Shown here one piece after another: positions 1-5,090 of a stretch of DNA of 6,733 nt. Positions within the stretch are counted from its first letter, which is position 1. Each line of letters begins with the position of its first letter. The notes under the pieces are model-generated. The model worked only from the letters and a program-made list of their open reading frames with translations. It was not told the origin of the DNA and made no database searches. Both the position numbers and the translations under genes were made by a program. Origin of the DNA: an uncultured archaeon (GTDB taxonomy: Archaea > Aenigmatarchaeota > Aenigmatarchaeia > GW2011-AR5); assembly GCA_903825675.1 (NCBI GenBank), contig CAIKBN010000165.1, positions 1 through 6,733 of the forward strand, in the 5' to 3' direction.

Positions 1-461
1 ATAATATCAATATAGGACGTTTCGTTGAAGGTATCTGCCAAGCCTATTATCGGTATCCTCATCTGCACAGTCTCTTTTATTGTCTGCTTGTCAGCAAGCG
101 GATCTGTAACTATGACAACATCAGGCTCAAAAAATTTCTTGTAAGTCGGGTTAGTCAAAGAACCAGGCATGAACCTGCCTGTAACGCATTTGGCTCCAAT
201 TGCCTCAGCAAACTTTTTTGCAGATTCATGGCCGATTTCCTTCCGTGAGACTACCAGTATTCTTTTGGTGTTTGCAAGAAGATTAGCTGCGCATTCAATC
301 CTCTTGTCAAGAAGGCCTATATTAAGTACAGCAAGCCCGTTTGGCCTTATCTTGTATATGAATTTCTTCATGTCAGCGGTCTTGTTGGTCATACCTATGT
401 GTACACCTGAAGACAGGTACTTCTCCCTTGGTATGAGCAATTGTTCCTTTGTTTTTACCAT
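1..461 (-). CDS. rpsB: 30S ribosomal protein uS2 (archaeal S2), 3' end cut off by window
   Basis: This is the N-terminal ~153 residues of the small-subunit protein uS2, which binds the 30S body near the head junction. The translation reads MVKTKEQLLIPREKYLSSG at the start, followed by VHIG, KFIYKIRPNGLAVLNI, ILVVSRKEIG, the diagnostic GRFMPGSLTNP, and EPDVVIVTDPLADKQ. These are archaeal/eukaryotic S2 signatures. The reading frame is open to base 1, so the C-terminal part lies outside the window. The start at 461 is supported by GAGGTG on the minus strand about eight bases upstream. It lies downstream of enolase, as in the conserved archaeal RpoK-Eno-S2 cluster, but a 109-bp gap with a TATA-like box and two hairpins suggests it also has its own leader. 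Family assignment is firm. Confidence 0.96.
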   Translation of the reverse strand, partial: MVKTKEQLLIPREKYLSSGVHIGMTNKTADMKKFIYKIRPNGLAVLNIGLLDKRIECAANLLANTKRILVVSRKEIGHESAKKFAEAIGAKCVTGRFMPGSLTNPTYKKFFEPDVVIVTDPLADKQTIKETVQMRIPIIGLADTFNETSYIDI

Positions 462-462
462 T

Positions 463-524
463 TTCAAAACACCTCATAAACCTCTGTTTTGAATTGAGAT
501 GCTCAAAATCGTCTCTGCATCTCA
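463..524 (-). promoter_or_regulatory. Two-hairpin leader of rpsB
   Basis: Two inverted repeats fill the leader. The distal hairpin pairs TGAGATGC (495-502) with GCATCTCA (517-524) around a 14-nt loop. The proximal hairpin pairs 463-471 with 485-493 (core CAAAACA/TGTTTTG) around a 13-nt loop. On the minus-strand RNA this loop contains two GAGG motifs, the second being part of the SD GAGGTG. The SD is therefore partly in the loop and partly in the stem, which would suit control of translation initiation. The same layout precedes aIF2-alpha. The pairing is visible in the sequence; a regulatory role is inferred. Confidence 0.6.
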
Positions 525-554
525 TAAGTATCACCAATTCATTTGGTCTGAAGC

Positions 555-563
555 TTTAAAAAA
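555..563 (-). promoter_or_regulatory. Possible TATA box for rpsB
   Basis: The minus strand reads TTTTTTAAA directly downstream of the enolase stop codon. A start about 25 bases further on (~530) would make the distal leader hairpin the very 5' end of the rpsB transcript. The T-run could equally end the enolase transcript. The call rests on composition and spacing only. Confidence 0.35.
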
Positions 564-570
564 GTATTTT

Positions 571-1827
571 TTAATCATAGAATCCTTTATAGCTTTTTAT
601 TTCCTCTTCAATGCGTAATAGCTGATTGTATTTAGCAGTTCTCTCACTCCTGGTAGGAGCGCCGAACTTGCACTGGTCAGCGCCTACGCCTACAGCAAAA
701 TCAGCCACAAACGTGTCCTCGGTTTCCCCGCTTCTATGAGAAACAATTACCTTAAGCTTTTTTTCCTTAGCCATTTTGATTACGTTTGCTGTTTCAGTAA
801 CACTTCCTATCTGGTTTAGCTTGATCAATATGCTATTTATAGCACCCAGCTTAATAGCCCTTTCCAGCCTTTGTGGGTTAGTGACTGTCAGGTCATCCCC
901 GATTATCTGGACCTTCTTGCCTATTCTTTTATTCAGTTCTATCCAAGCCTCCCAGTCATCCTCACCTAAGCCGTCTTCTATAGAGACAATAGGATACTTC
1001 TCAATAAGATAATCATAGAAATCTATCATCTCACCTGAGTTTAGTTGTCTTTTTTCGCTTGCAAAGTAGTATTTTCCGTCTTTGCAAAGCTCGGAAGCAG
1101 CTGCATCCAGGGCAATTCCTATCTCGCTTTTTGGCTTGTAACCAGCATCCTCTATTGCATTTACCAATAACTCAAAAGCCTCTTCATTGCCTATTCTTGG
1201 CGAAAACGCACCCTCGTAGCCAACTGAGGTGTTCATGCCTTTTGATTTCAGCGATTCTTTCAATGCATGATAAACCTCTACGCAGTATTGAACAGCCTGA
1301 CTAAACGAATTTGCACCAACAGGCATTATCATGAATTCCTGAAGATCAGTAGAATGATCTGCATGCTTGCCGCCCTCAAGAAAAACCATCATAGGTATTG
1401 GCAATACGAATTCCTTGTTGCCAGCAAGCTTGCCAATATATTTGTATAACGGCACAATAAGAGAAGCAGCACCTGCCTTGCAGCAAGCAGCTGATACAGA
1501 AAGAATAGCGTTAGCCCCAAGCTTGCTTTTGTTTTCAGTGCCATCCAATTCTATCATAATCCTGTCTATCTTCTCTTGTTCAAGGCAATTCCTGCCTATT
1601 AGCTTCGGAGCAATTATTTTATTGACGTTGCTAACTGCCTTAAGAACACCCTTGCCAAAAAAAGCATTCCCGCCATCCCTGAGCTCTACTGCTTCATGGC
1701 GCCCTATAGATGCACCACTTGGAACCATGGCCCTGAATATGCCAGCATCCGTAGCAGCATCGCACTCAACAGTCGGATAGCCCTTTGAGTCAATTACCTG
1801 CCTTGCATGAATTTTCTTGATAATCAT
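571..1827 (-). CDS. eno: Enolase (phosphopyruvate hydratase)
   Basis: Interconverts 2-phosphoglycerate and phosphoenolpyruvate in cytosolic glycolysis/gluconeogenesis, using Mg2+. At 418 residues it has normal family length. The N-terminal domain includes SGASIG (37-42) and LGANAILS (103-110). The barrel keeps the expected active-site residues: H155 in GGKHAD, E164 in QEFM, E205, metal ligands D241, E284 (SIEDGL) and D311 (GDDL), catalytic K336 in ILIKLNQIG, H364/R365/S366 in SHRSGETED, and K387 before GAPTRSERTAKYNQL. Several usually invariant neighbours differ: SRGNP is SKGYP (Y17), GDEGG is GYEGA (Y204), SGAST is SGASI, and INGG is LEGG. It should still be active, but it is divergent. No clear SD precedes the start. 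An AT-rich tract at about 1863-1893, next to the inserted element, could hold a promoter of its own. Confidence 0.96.
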   Translation of the reverse strand: MIIKKIHARQVIDSKGYPTVECDAATDAGIFRAMVPSGASIGRHEAVELRDGGNAFFGKGVLKAVSNVNKIIAPKLIGRNCLEQEKIDRIMIELDGTENKSKLGANAILSVSAACCKAGAASLIVPLYKYIGKLAGNKEFVLPIPMMVFLEGGKHADHSTDLQEFMIMPVGANSFSQAVQYCVEVYHALKESLKSKGMNTSVGYEGAFSPRIGNEEAFELLVNAIEDAGYKPKSEIGIALDAAASELCKDGKYYFASEKRQLNSGEMIDFYDYLIEKYPIVSIEDGLGEDDWEAWIELNKRIGKKVQIIGDDLTVTNPQRLERAIKLGAINSILIKLNQIGSVTETANVIKMAKEKKLKVIVSHRSGETEDTFVADFAVGVGADQCKFGAPTRSERTAKYNQLLRIEEEIKSYKGFYD

Positions 1828-1885
1828 GAATTATCATTGATAATATCAGGTTAAATTGCTTTTGCACGGAAAAAATAAATTAAAA

Positions 1886-2019
1886 AATAAAACCCTCTTT
1901 GCTACCACTGCCTAAAGGCAGTGGTTTCTTTGTGGATTTCGTTCTGACTTCTTGTCTTTGCAGTATTGGTTTTATGTAGAAGTCAAAAATAAAACAACAG
2001 CAACAAAGAGGATTTTATT
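1886..2019 (-). mobile_element. 134-bp structured insert, possible IS200/IS605-type remnant or MITE
   Basis: The ends are near-perfect 16-bp inverted repeats: AATAAAACCCTCTTTG (1886-1901) and its complement at 2004-2019, with one difference that becomes a G-U pair in minus-strand RNA. Inside are an 8-bp stem (1945-1952 with 1978-1985, TGACTTCT/AGAAGTCA) and a 9-bp stem with a TAAA loop (1904-1912 with 1917-1925, ACCACTGCC/GGCAGTGGT). Together they form a three-way-junction fold. On minus, a 26-codon open stretch (1902-1982) ends KETTAFRQW and stops right after the hairpin. From memory, this resembles the way tnpB genes end inside the right-end hairpin of IS200/IS605 elements. No target-site duplication is evident and no transposase is present. 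Alternatively it is a resident structured RNA in the rpoK-eno spacer. Confidence 0.45.
1904..1925 (-). repeat. Perfect 9-bp hairpin with TAAA loop (TTTA on minus)
   Basis: ACCACTGCC and GGCAGTGGT flank a four-base loop. This is the strongest single hairpin in the rpoK-eno spacer and the part most like an IS200/IS605 right-end hairpin. No T-run follows it on the minus strand, so an intrinsic-type terminator is less likely. Confidence 0.7.
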
Positions 2020-2209
2020 CCACATTCTTTCGTACAGGTCTTCTTGCTGTTATTGGCAAAATGCCTTTATCAAATTCCTGCTTGGCTATCTCCCTAGGCT
2101 CTGTTAATTCAGTTTTCACAAGAATAGGAGCTCCCATTGAAATCTGCAGAGCCCTGGCAGAGATTATGCGGGTCTTTTCAAATCGCGTCATACCTTCGTA
2201 GACAAACAT
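2015..2209 (-). CDS. rpoK: DNA-directed RNA polymerase subunit K (Rpb6/omega homologue)
   Basis: Small RNA polymerase subunit homologous to eukaryotic Rpb6 and bacterial omega, which helps assemble and clamp the largest subunit. The 64-residue protein carries the family core [20 protein letters not shown], then [21 protein letters not shown]. The start at 2209 is chosen because GGAGGT lies six bases upstream on the minus strand. An in-frame ATG at 2230 overlaps the PAC2 stop as TGATG but lies upstream of that SD. The stop codon sits inside the inverted repeat of the downstream insert, so the last few residues may have been set by the insertion. Its neighbours enolase and S2 match the conserved archaeal cluster, but RpoN, often upstream, is replaced by PAC2. 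Confidence 0.93.
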   Translation of the reverse strand: MFVYEGMTRFEKTRIISARALQISMGAPILVKTELTEPREIAKQEFDKGILPITARRPVRKNVE

Positions 2210-2229
2210 CTCAAAACCTCCAAAAAGCA

Positions 2230-2997
2230 TCAGCCAATATATTTTACATCATCCTTTGGCTTTGGCATACCCTCTAATATCTCCTTATGTATCGTATCAG
2301 TCTTATTTATCTTCTCTTCCATCTCTTTTATAATTTTCTCCAGCTTGCCTAGGTCAAGCTCCAGGTCAAGAATCTTAAGCAAGACCTGCAATATCTTGTC
2401 AGCTGCCTTTGGATCAGTTATCAGCGGTAACCCAATAGTCTCACCCATAAGGCACAGGGATGGTATCTCCATTATATTACCCAGGCCTAAAAGAAGGCCT
2501 GAAGCACCCACTATGCTGCCTACAGGATGATCCTTGTTGAAATCTATGCCATATTTAGCATACTTCTTTAATAATTTTTTGTCATTTACAGCGCCAATTA
2601 TCCGCGGTTCCTTAATCTCCTGGACTGCTACAAACCCGCCAAGAGTTATAATCTCTGTCACGCCAATTTTTTTTGAAAAATCAAGTATAGCGTTGCAAAC
2701 ATCATAATGACCTTCAGATGATATGCTCTGTGTATCACCTGTCAGAACAACGATGTCATTCTTTTTGCCCCTGTAATAATAGAACTCGCACTTAAGAAGA
2801 TGCGCAACAGAATCCTGATGCAATATAACCAGCGGCAGAAAATACGGCGAATAAAGCTCAGCAAACTTCTTCATCTTTAATTCCCCTACAAGATAGCCTG
2901 CAGCCACCCTGCCTACATTGCCTATGCCTGGCAACCCCTCTATAAGTATAGGTTTCTTCAGCTTAACCTTCTCAGTAACCTTTATCATTGTCTCCAT
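2230..2997 (-). CDS. PAC2-family protein (proteasome assembly chaperone-like, COG2047 type)
   Basis: A 255-residue protein of the archaeal PAC2 family, related to eukaryotic proteasome assembly chaperones. The exact archaeal role is not settled. Visible family features are the N-terminal [10 protein letters not shown] (21-30) followed by AAGYL, a strand IVVLTGDTQ near residue 82, a glycine-rich ITLGGF near 117, [10 protein letters not shown] near 164, and GETIGLP near 185. The C-terminus (about 209-236) is a charged, leucine-rich helix likely to be a coiled coil. The gene overlaps the end of nop10 by 26 bases, so the two are translationally linked. A second in-frame ATG at 2988 has GGAG just upstream and could be the true start, giving 252 residues. 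Finding it after Nop10 agrees with the known archaeal aIF2alpha-Nop10-PAC2 order. Confidence 0.88.
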   Translation of the reverse strand: METMIKVTEKVKLKKPILIEGLPGIGNVGRVAAGYLVGELKMKKFAELYSPYFLPLVILHQDSVAHLLKCEFYYYRGKKNDIVVLTGDTQSISSEGHYDVCNAILDFSKKIGVTEIITLGGFVAVQEIKEPRIIGAVNDKKLLKKYAKYGIDFNKDHPVGSIVGASGLLLGLGNIMEIPSLCLMGETIGLPLITDPKAADKILQVLLKILDLELDLGKLEKIIKEMEEKINKTDTIHKEILEGMPKPKDDVKYIG

Positions 2998-3139
2998 TTT
3001 TCATCCTTGCCATTCTCCTATATTTCCCGAACCTGTCGCTTACAGAAAATTTGGGTGGTTGTACCTCGCTTGTTTTTAGCTTGCACAAGGCACAGGTTTC
3101 TGAAAGCGTATATCTATTGCACTTAATGCATTTTAGCAT
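2972..3139 (-). CDS. nop10: H/ACA ribonucleoprotein component Nop10
   Basis: Nop10 is a small core protein of H/ACA RNPs that binds the pseudouridine synthase Cbf5 and helps guide rRNA pseudouridylation. The 55-residue product has the archaeal zinc-ribbon pattern C4-x2-C7 and C16-x2-C19 (MLKCIKCNRYTL, ETCALCKLK), then the family tail PPKFSVSDRFGKYRRMARM. The start at 3139 is chosen because GAGGTA precedes it and because it gives the expected N-terminus. A longer frame reaching 3160 would add seven residues encoded within the end of aIF2-alpha. Its ATG overlaps the aIF2-alpha stop (ATGCTAA), typical of coupled translation. Confidence 0.93.
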   Translation of the reverse strand: MLKCIKCNRYTLSETCALCKLKTSEVQPPKFSVSDRFGKYRRMARMKNGDNDKGY

Positions 3140-3888
3140 TTCTCTACCTCGCACAGGCAATAGGTATTTTTTGCATTCTTGGCGAGTTTTTCTAATTTTT
3201 CCATAAACTCGCTCTCTCCCTTCTTTGCCTGCTTTGTCTTGTATATGATCATATACTCAGGTGCAGCTATATACTTTATCTCCAGCTTCATCTTGGCTGC
3301 TTCCATCAGCACGCCTTTTATTGTATTTATACCATCTGGTTTATAACTTTTAAGTATAAGCTTAGCCTTAAGCACAAATTCCTTTTGTTTGATGTTCTTC
3401 TCAGCTATCTCCTTTATCGGTTCAATCCATTCATCAGGTATCTTGCCTTTTAGCGCTTCCGCGTTTTTTAGCACTTGCTTGAAACCGCCTGTAATAGAAC
3501 CAAAATTATCCTGGAATGGAAACCCAACATCTTCATAAGCCTGGTCTAGATTCTTGTTAAGACTGCCTGCCACCATTTCTAGCATTCTTTCTGCCTTCTG
3601 ATCCATCATGTACTCCTTTGTCCGTGTCTTCTCTTTTTTGGTATCAACCCTTTTCATTGAAAGGCTAATTCGGTCATCCTCTATCCTGATAACTATTGCA
3701 ACTACTTCCTGGTCAATCTTCACATGCTTTCTGATATCCCTTATCCAGCCATAGCATATCTCAGATATATGTATCATTCCTTCCAAGCCATACTCCTCTA
3801 ATATAGCAAAAGCTGAGTTAGGATTAATCCTGTTTATCTTGCAGACAACAAGTTCCCCTATACTAGGCATGCCTCTTCTTCTCACCAT
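3133..3888 (-). CDS. Translation initiation factor aIF2, alpha subunit
   Basis: The alpha subunit of heterotrimeric aIF2 helps bring initiator tRNA to the small subunit. The 251-residue protein has normal length. Residues 10-80 form an S1/OB domain (IGELVVCKINRI, EGMIHISEICYGWIRDIRKHV, RISLSMKRVD). A helical middle domain (about 90-170) and a C-terminal alpha-beta domain (about 172-251, with INTIKGVLMEAAK and IKYIAAPEYMI) follow. The position aligned with eukaryotic regulatory Ser51 is cysteine (C45 in ISEIC) by eye, so that phosphorylation switch is absent, as expected for archaea. The start is supported by AAGGTG eight bases upstream, although this SD is itself in a hairpin. It lies downstream of S27e and overlaps nop10, the standard archaeal arrangement. 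Confidence 0.95.
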   Translation of the reverse strand: MVRRRGMPSIGELVVCKINRINPNSAFAILEEYGLEGMIHISEICYGWIRDIRKHVKIDQEVVAIVIRIEDDRISLSMKRVDTKKEKTRTKEYMMDQKAERMLEMVAGSLNKNLDQAYEDVGFPFQDNFGSITGGFKQVLKNAEALKGKIPDEWIEPIKEIAEKNIKQKEFVLKAKLILKSYKPDGINTIKGVLMEAAKMKLEIKYIAAPEYMIIYKTKQAKKGESEFMEKLEKLAKNAKNTYCLCEVEKC

Positions 3889-3891
3889 TTT

Positions 3892-3944
3892 AAAAACACC
3901 TTGGTGTTTTTGAAAGAGATGCGATAAATATCACAACGCATCTC
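3892..3944 (-). promoter_or_regulatory. Two-hairpin leader of aIF2-alpha
   Basis: The 57-bp S27e-aIF2alpha spacer is almost all hairpin. The distal stem pairs GAGATGCG (3916-3923) with CGCATCTC (3937-3944) around 13 bases and begins just after the S27e stop. The proximal stem pairs AAAAACACC (3892-3900) with GGTGTTTTT (3903-3911), and this buries the SD core GGTG. The order, stem sequence and spacing match the rpsB leader. The structure is visible; SD masking and translational control are inferred. Confidence 0.6.
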
Positions 3945-3945
3945 C

Positions 3946-4113
3946 TTAAGAAACAACCTCAATTACCTTTGTTTTTATGTCCGCTCGTCCGCCTTTGGGC
4001 TCGGCTAACACATTCCCGCAAACCAGGCATTTAACAGTCATAGAAGCCTTGTTGAAAATTACCTGCTCGTTCTTGCAGTTCTTGCACTTGACTTTCAAAA
4101 ATTTGCTGTCCAT
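3946..4113 (-). CDS. rps27e: 30S ribosomal protein S27e
   Basis: A 55-residue zinc-ribbon protein of the archaeal/eukaryotic small subunit. It has C10-x2-C13 and C29-x2-C32 ([32 protein letters not shown]), the standard S27e layout, and ends KTKVIEVVS. The start ATG is preceded by GGTGAT about eight bases upstream. It is the first gene of the minus-strand operon. L44e, which often precedes S27e in archaea, is not here; instead the divergent L7Ae operon begins 120 bp away. Confidence 0.95.
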   Translation of the reverse strand: MDSKFLKVKCKNCKNEQVIFNKASMTVKCLVCGNVLAEPKGGRADIKTKVIEVVS

Positions 4114-4160
4114 ACTACTATCACCATTAGCTATTCCAGCTTATCTAGTAACGGTTAAAG

Positions 4161-4168
4161 GATAAAAA
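4161..4168 (-). promoter_or_regulatory. Possible TATA box for the S27e operon
   Basis: The minus strand reads TTTTTATC. Transcription about 25 bases downstream would leave a leader of roughly 25 bases containing the S27e SD. The call rests on motif and spacing within the divergent 4114-4233 promoter region. Confidence 0.4.
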
Positions 4169-4183
4169 CCTATGCAATATTAC

Positions 4184-4191
4184 TTTTAAAG
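4184..4191 (+). promoter_or_regulatory. Possible TATA box for the L7Ae operon
   Basis: TTTTAAAG lies 43 bases before the L7Ae start. A transcript starting about 25 bases later would have a ~22-base leader just containing the SD. An alternative AT-rich site is TTTAATATAAT at 4200-4210, but that would leave too little room for a leader with an SD. Confidence 0.4.
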
Positions 4192-4220
4192 CATTTTCAT
4201 TTAATATAATCCTTGTAATT

Positions 4221-4233
4221 GAGGTGAAAACCT
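4221..4233 (+). promoter_or_regulatory. L7Ae Shine-Dalgarno within a small GAAA hairpin
   Basis: The SD GAGGTG (4221-4226) is well spaced from the ATG at 4234. AGGT (4222-4225), GAAA, and ACCT (4230-4233) can form a four-pair hairpin with a GNRA tetraloop that partly covers the SD. The SD call is strong; the hairpin is short and may not matter. Confidence 0.6.
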
Positions 4234-4554
4234 ATGATAAAGACAGAAGAAATTCTTGAGCTAATTGAGATATCCCGTGAAACCGGTAAGATAAGAAAAG
4301 GTATTAACGAGGCTACCAAAGCAGCAGAGCGCGGCGTGGCCAAAGCCATTGTAATAGCAGATGATGTAGACCCAAAGGAAATAGTAATGCATCTGAACCC
4401 GCTTTGCGACGAAAAGAAAATACCGCTTTTGAGTGTGCCTAGCAAATCCGAGCTTGGCAGGGCAGCAGGCATAGATGTATCAGCTGCAGCTATAGCAATT
4501 TTAGATGCAGGCGAAGCCAAAAAGAAGCTCAAAGATATGTTTGAAAAGAAATAA
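4234..4554 (+). CDS. rpl7ae: 50S ribosomal protein L7Ae (kink-turn-binding protein)
   Basis: L7Ae binds kink-turn RNA in 23S rRNA and in box C/D and H/ACA RNPs and, in many archaea, RNase P. The 106-residue product is slightly shorter than typical (about 120). The RNA-binding motif is RKGINEATKAAERG (21-34), where the usual GTNE is GINE. VIADDVDPKEIVMHL (40-54) and the loop VPSKSELGRAAG (68-79) follow. The last residues are lysine-rich. It is the first gene of an L7Ae-S28e-L24e operon. Because Nop10 is also encoded here, two H/ACA RNP components lie in adjacent divergent operons. Confidence 0.96.
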   Translation: MIKTEEILELIEISRETGKIRKGINEATKAAERGVAKAIVIADDVDPKEIVMHLNPLCDEKKIPLLSVPSKSELGRAAGIDVSAAAIAILDAGEAKKKLKDMFEKK

Positions 4555-4590
4555 AATAATATTCAGAAACACAAATCGACACAGACCCAA

Positions 4591-4659
4591 AAAGACGCAA
4601 ACACAATGACGCACTGCTGTGCGTCGTTTTGGTTGTGCGTCAGGCAGTTTTGCGTCTTT
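4591..4659 (+). repeat. Nested GACGCA/TGCGTC hairpin in the S28e leader
   Basis: Three stems nest in the L7Ae-S28e gap: 11 bp (AAAGACGCAAA 4591-4601 with 4649-4659), 5 bp (CACAA 4602-4606 with TTGTG 4633-4637), and 7 bp with a TGCT loop (GACGCAC 4608-4614 with GTGCGTC 4619-4625). GACGCA occurs twice and TGCGTC three times, and a second TGTGCGTC at 4634-4641 could compete for pairing. The structure ends six bases before the S28e ATG. It may be an inserted palindromic repeat or an RNA control element. There is no following T-run, so a terminator is unlikely. Confidence 0.65.
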
Positions 4660-4665
4660 GTGGAG

Positions 4666-4884
4666 ATGATTTATATTCCGGATGATGCAACACCAGCAGA
4701 AGTAATAAGCATTTTGAGTAGGGAAGGGACTAAAGGCATTCAGAGAGTCAGATGCCAGGTAGTCGAAGGCAGGGACAAGGGCAAGGTTCTGACAAGAAAC
4801 GTATTAGGCCCTATAAGAATAGGCGACATAGTAATGCTCAAGGAAACTGAAATGGAAAGCTCTGAGAAATACGGCAGGCGATAA
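4666..4884 (+). CDS. rps28e: 30S ribosomal protein S28e
   Basis: A small-subunit protein with an OB-like fold located near the mRNA exit region. The 72 residues match family length: [17 protein letters not shown], then [19 protein letters not shown], the hallmark [19 protein letters not shown], and a basic end YGRR. The start at 4666 is uncertain. GGAG lies directly against this ATG with no spacer, and an in-frame GTG at 4660 would add two residues. Further upstream the same frame stays open to an ATG at 4606, but that part encodes the hairpin and has no family similarity. It sits between L7Ae and L24e as usual in archaea, but 111 bp after L7Ae instead of close behind it. Confidence 0.94.
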   Translation: MIYIPDDATPAEVISILSREGTKGIQRVRCQVVEGRDKGKVLTRNVLGPIRIGDIVMLKETEMESSEKYGRR

Positions 4885-4886
4885 AA

Positions 4887-5051
4887 TTGGCCAAGTGTTC
4901 ATTTTGCTCTAAGAGTATAGAAAAAGGCACAGGCAAGATGCTCGTCCAGAAAACCGGCAAAATCTTCTGGTTCTGTTCCAAGAAATGCGAGAAGAATTTA
5001 ATTAAGCTAAACCGCGACCCTAGGAATTTCAAGTGGGCACAAGGGGAATAA
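4887..5051 (+). CDS. rpl24e: 50S ribosomal protein L24e
   Basis: A 54-residue zinc-binding large-subunit protein. Cysteines C4-x2-C7 and C30-x3-C34 ([21 protein letters not shown]) flank [13 protein letters not shown], the archaeal L24e layout, followed by [12 protein letters not shown]. The only sensible start is TTG at 4887: there is no in-frame ATG or GTG between the upstream in-frame TGA at 4863 and the first cysteine. It begins two bases after the S28e stop, so translation is probably coupled. Ndk and IF-2, which often follow in archaea, are absent here. Confidence 0.93.
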   Translation: MAKCSFCSKSIEKGTGKMLVQKTGKIFWFCSKKCEKNLIKLNRDPRNFKWAQGE

Positions 5052-5060
5052 TTTATAAAG
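5052..5060 (+). promoter_or_regulatory. TATA box for the methyltransferase gene
   Basis: TTTATAAAG begins at the L24e stop codon. Initiation about 25 bases later (~5080-5085) would give a nearly leaderless mRNA, in keeping with the absence of an SD before the ATG at 5091. Confidence 0.5.
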
Positions 5061-5090
5061 ATTGACTTTATTCTAACAGATGGTTATATT

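Noticed and set aside
169..492. Plus-strand open frame of 107 codons
   Set aside because: It lies antisense to rpsB, whose translation matches archaeal uS2 throughout. The plus-strand product has no recognisable features.
1367..1780. Plus-strand open frame of 137 codons inside enolase
   Set aside because: It is a shadow of the enolase gene, which is intact and clearly identified on the other strand.
2210..2230. Longer rpoK start at 2230, overlapping the PAC2 stop
   Set aside because: A GGAGGT SD lies inside this stretch and points to the ATG at 2209, which gives a family-like N-terminus. The longer start is not excluded.
3140..3160. Longer Nop10 start at 3160
   Set aside because: The added residues lie within the aIF2-alpha coding end and upstream of a good SD. 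The zinc-ribbon protein begins naturally at 3139.
3916..3944. Hairpin after S27e read as a transcription terminator
   Set aside because: No T-run follows on the minus strand, the downstream genes depend on this transcript, and a matching hairpin occurs in the rpsB leader.
4197..4532. Minus-strand open frame of 111 codons opposite L7Ae
   Set aside because: L7Ae on plus is unmistakable and has an SD. The antisense frame arises from its alanine-rich codons.
4591..4659. GACGCA repeats as a CRISPR fragment
   Set aside because: The repeats are six to eight bases, in both orientations and without regular spacers, so they form nested stems and not an array.
4606..4665. Upstream extension of S28e to the ATG at 4606
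   Set aside because: The extra 20 codons are translated hairpin sequence with a Cys/Trp-rich, family-unlike product.
5062..5090. Short leader before the methyltransferase examined for an SD or another start
   Set aside because: The ATG at 5080 runs into a TGA within five codons, and there is no GGAGG- or GGTGA-like site. A near-leaderless start at 5091 fits better.
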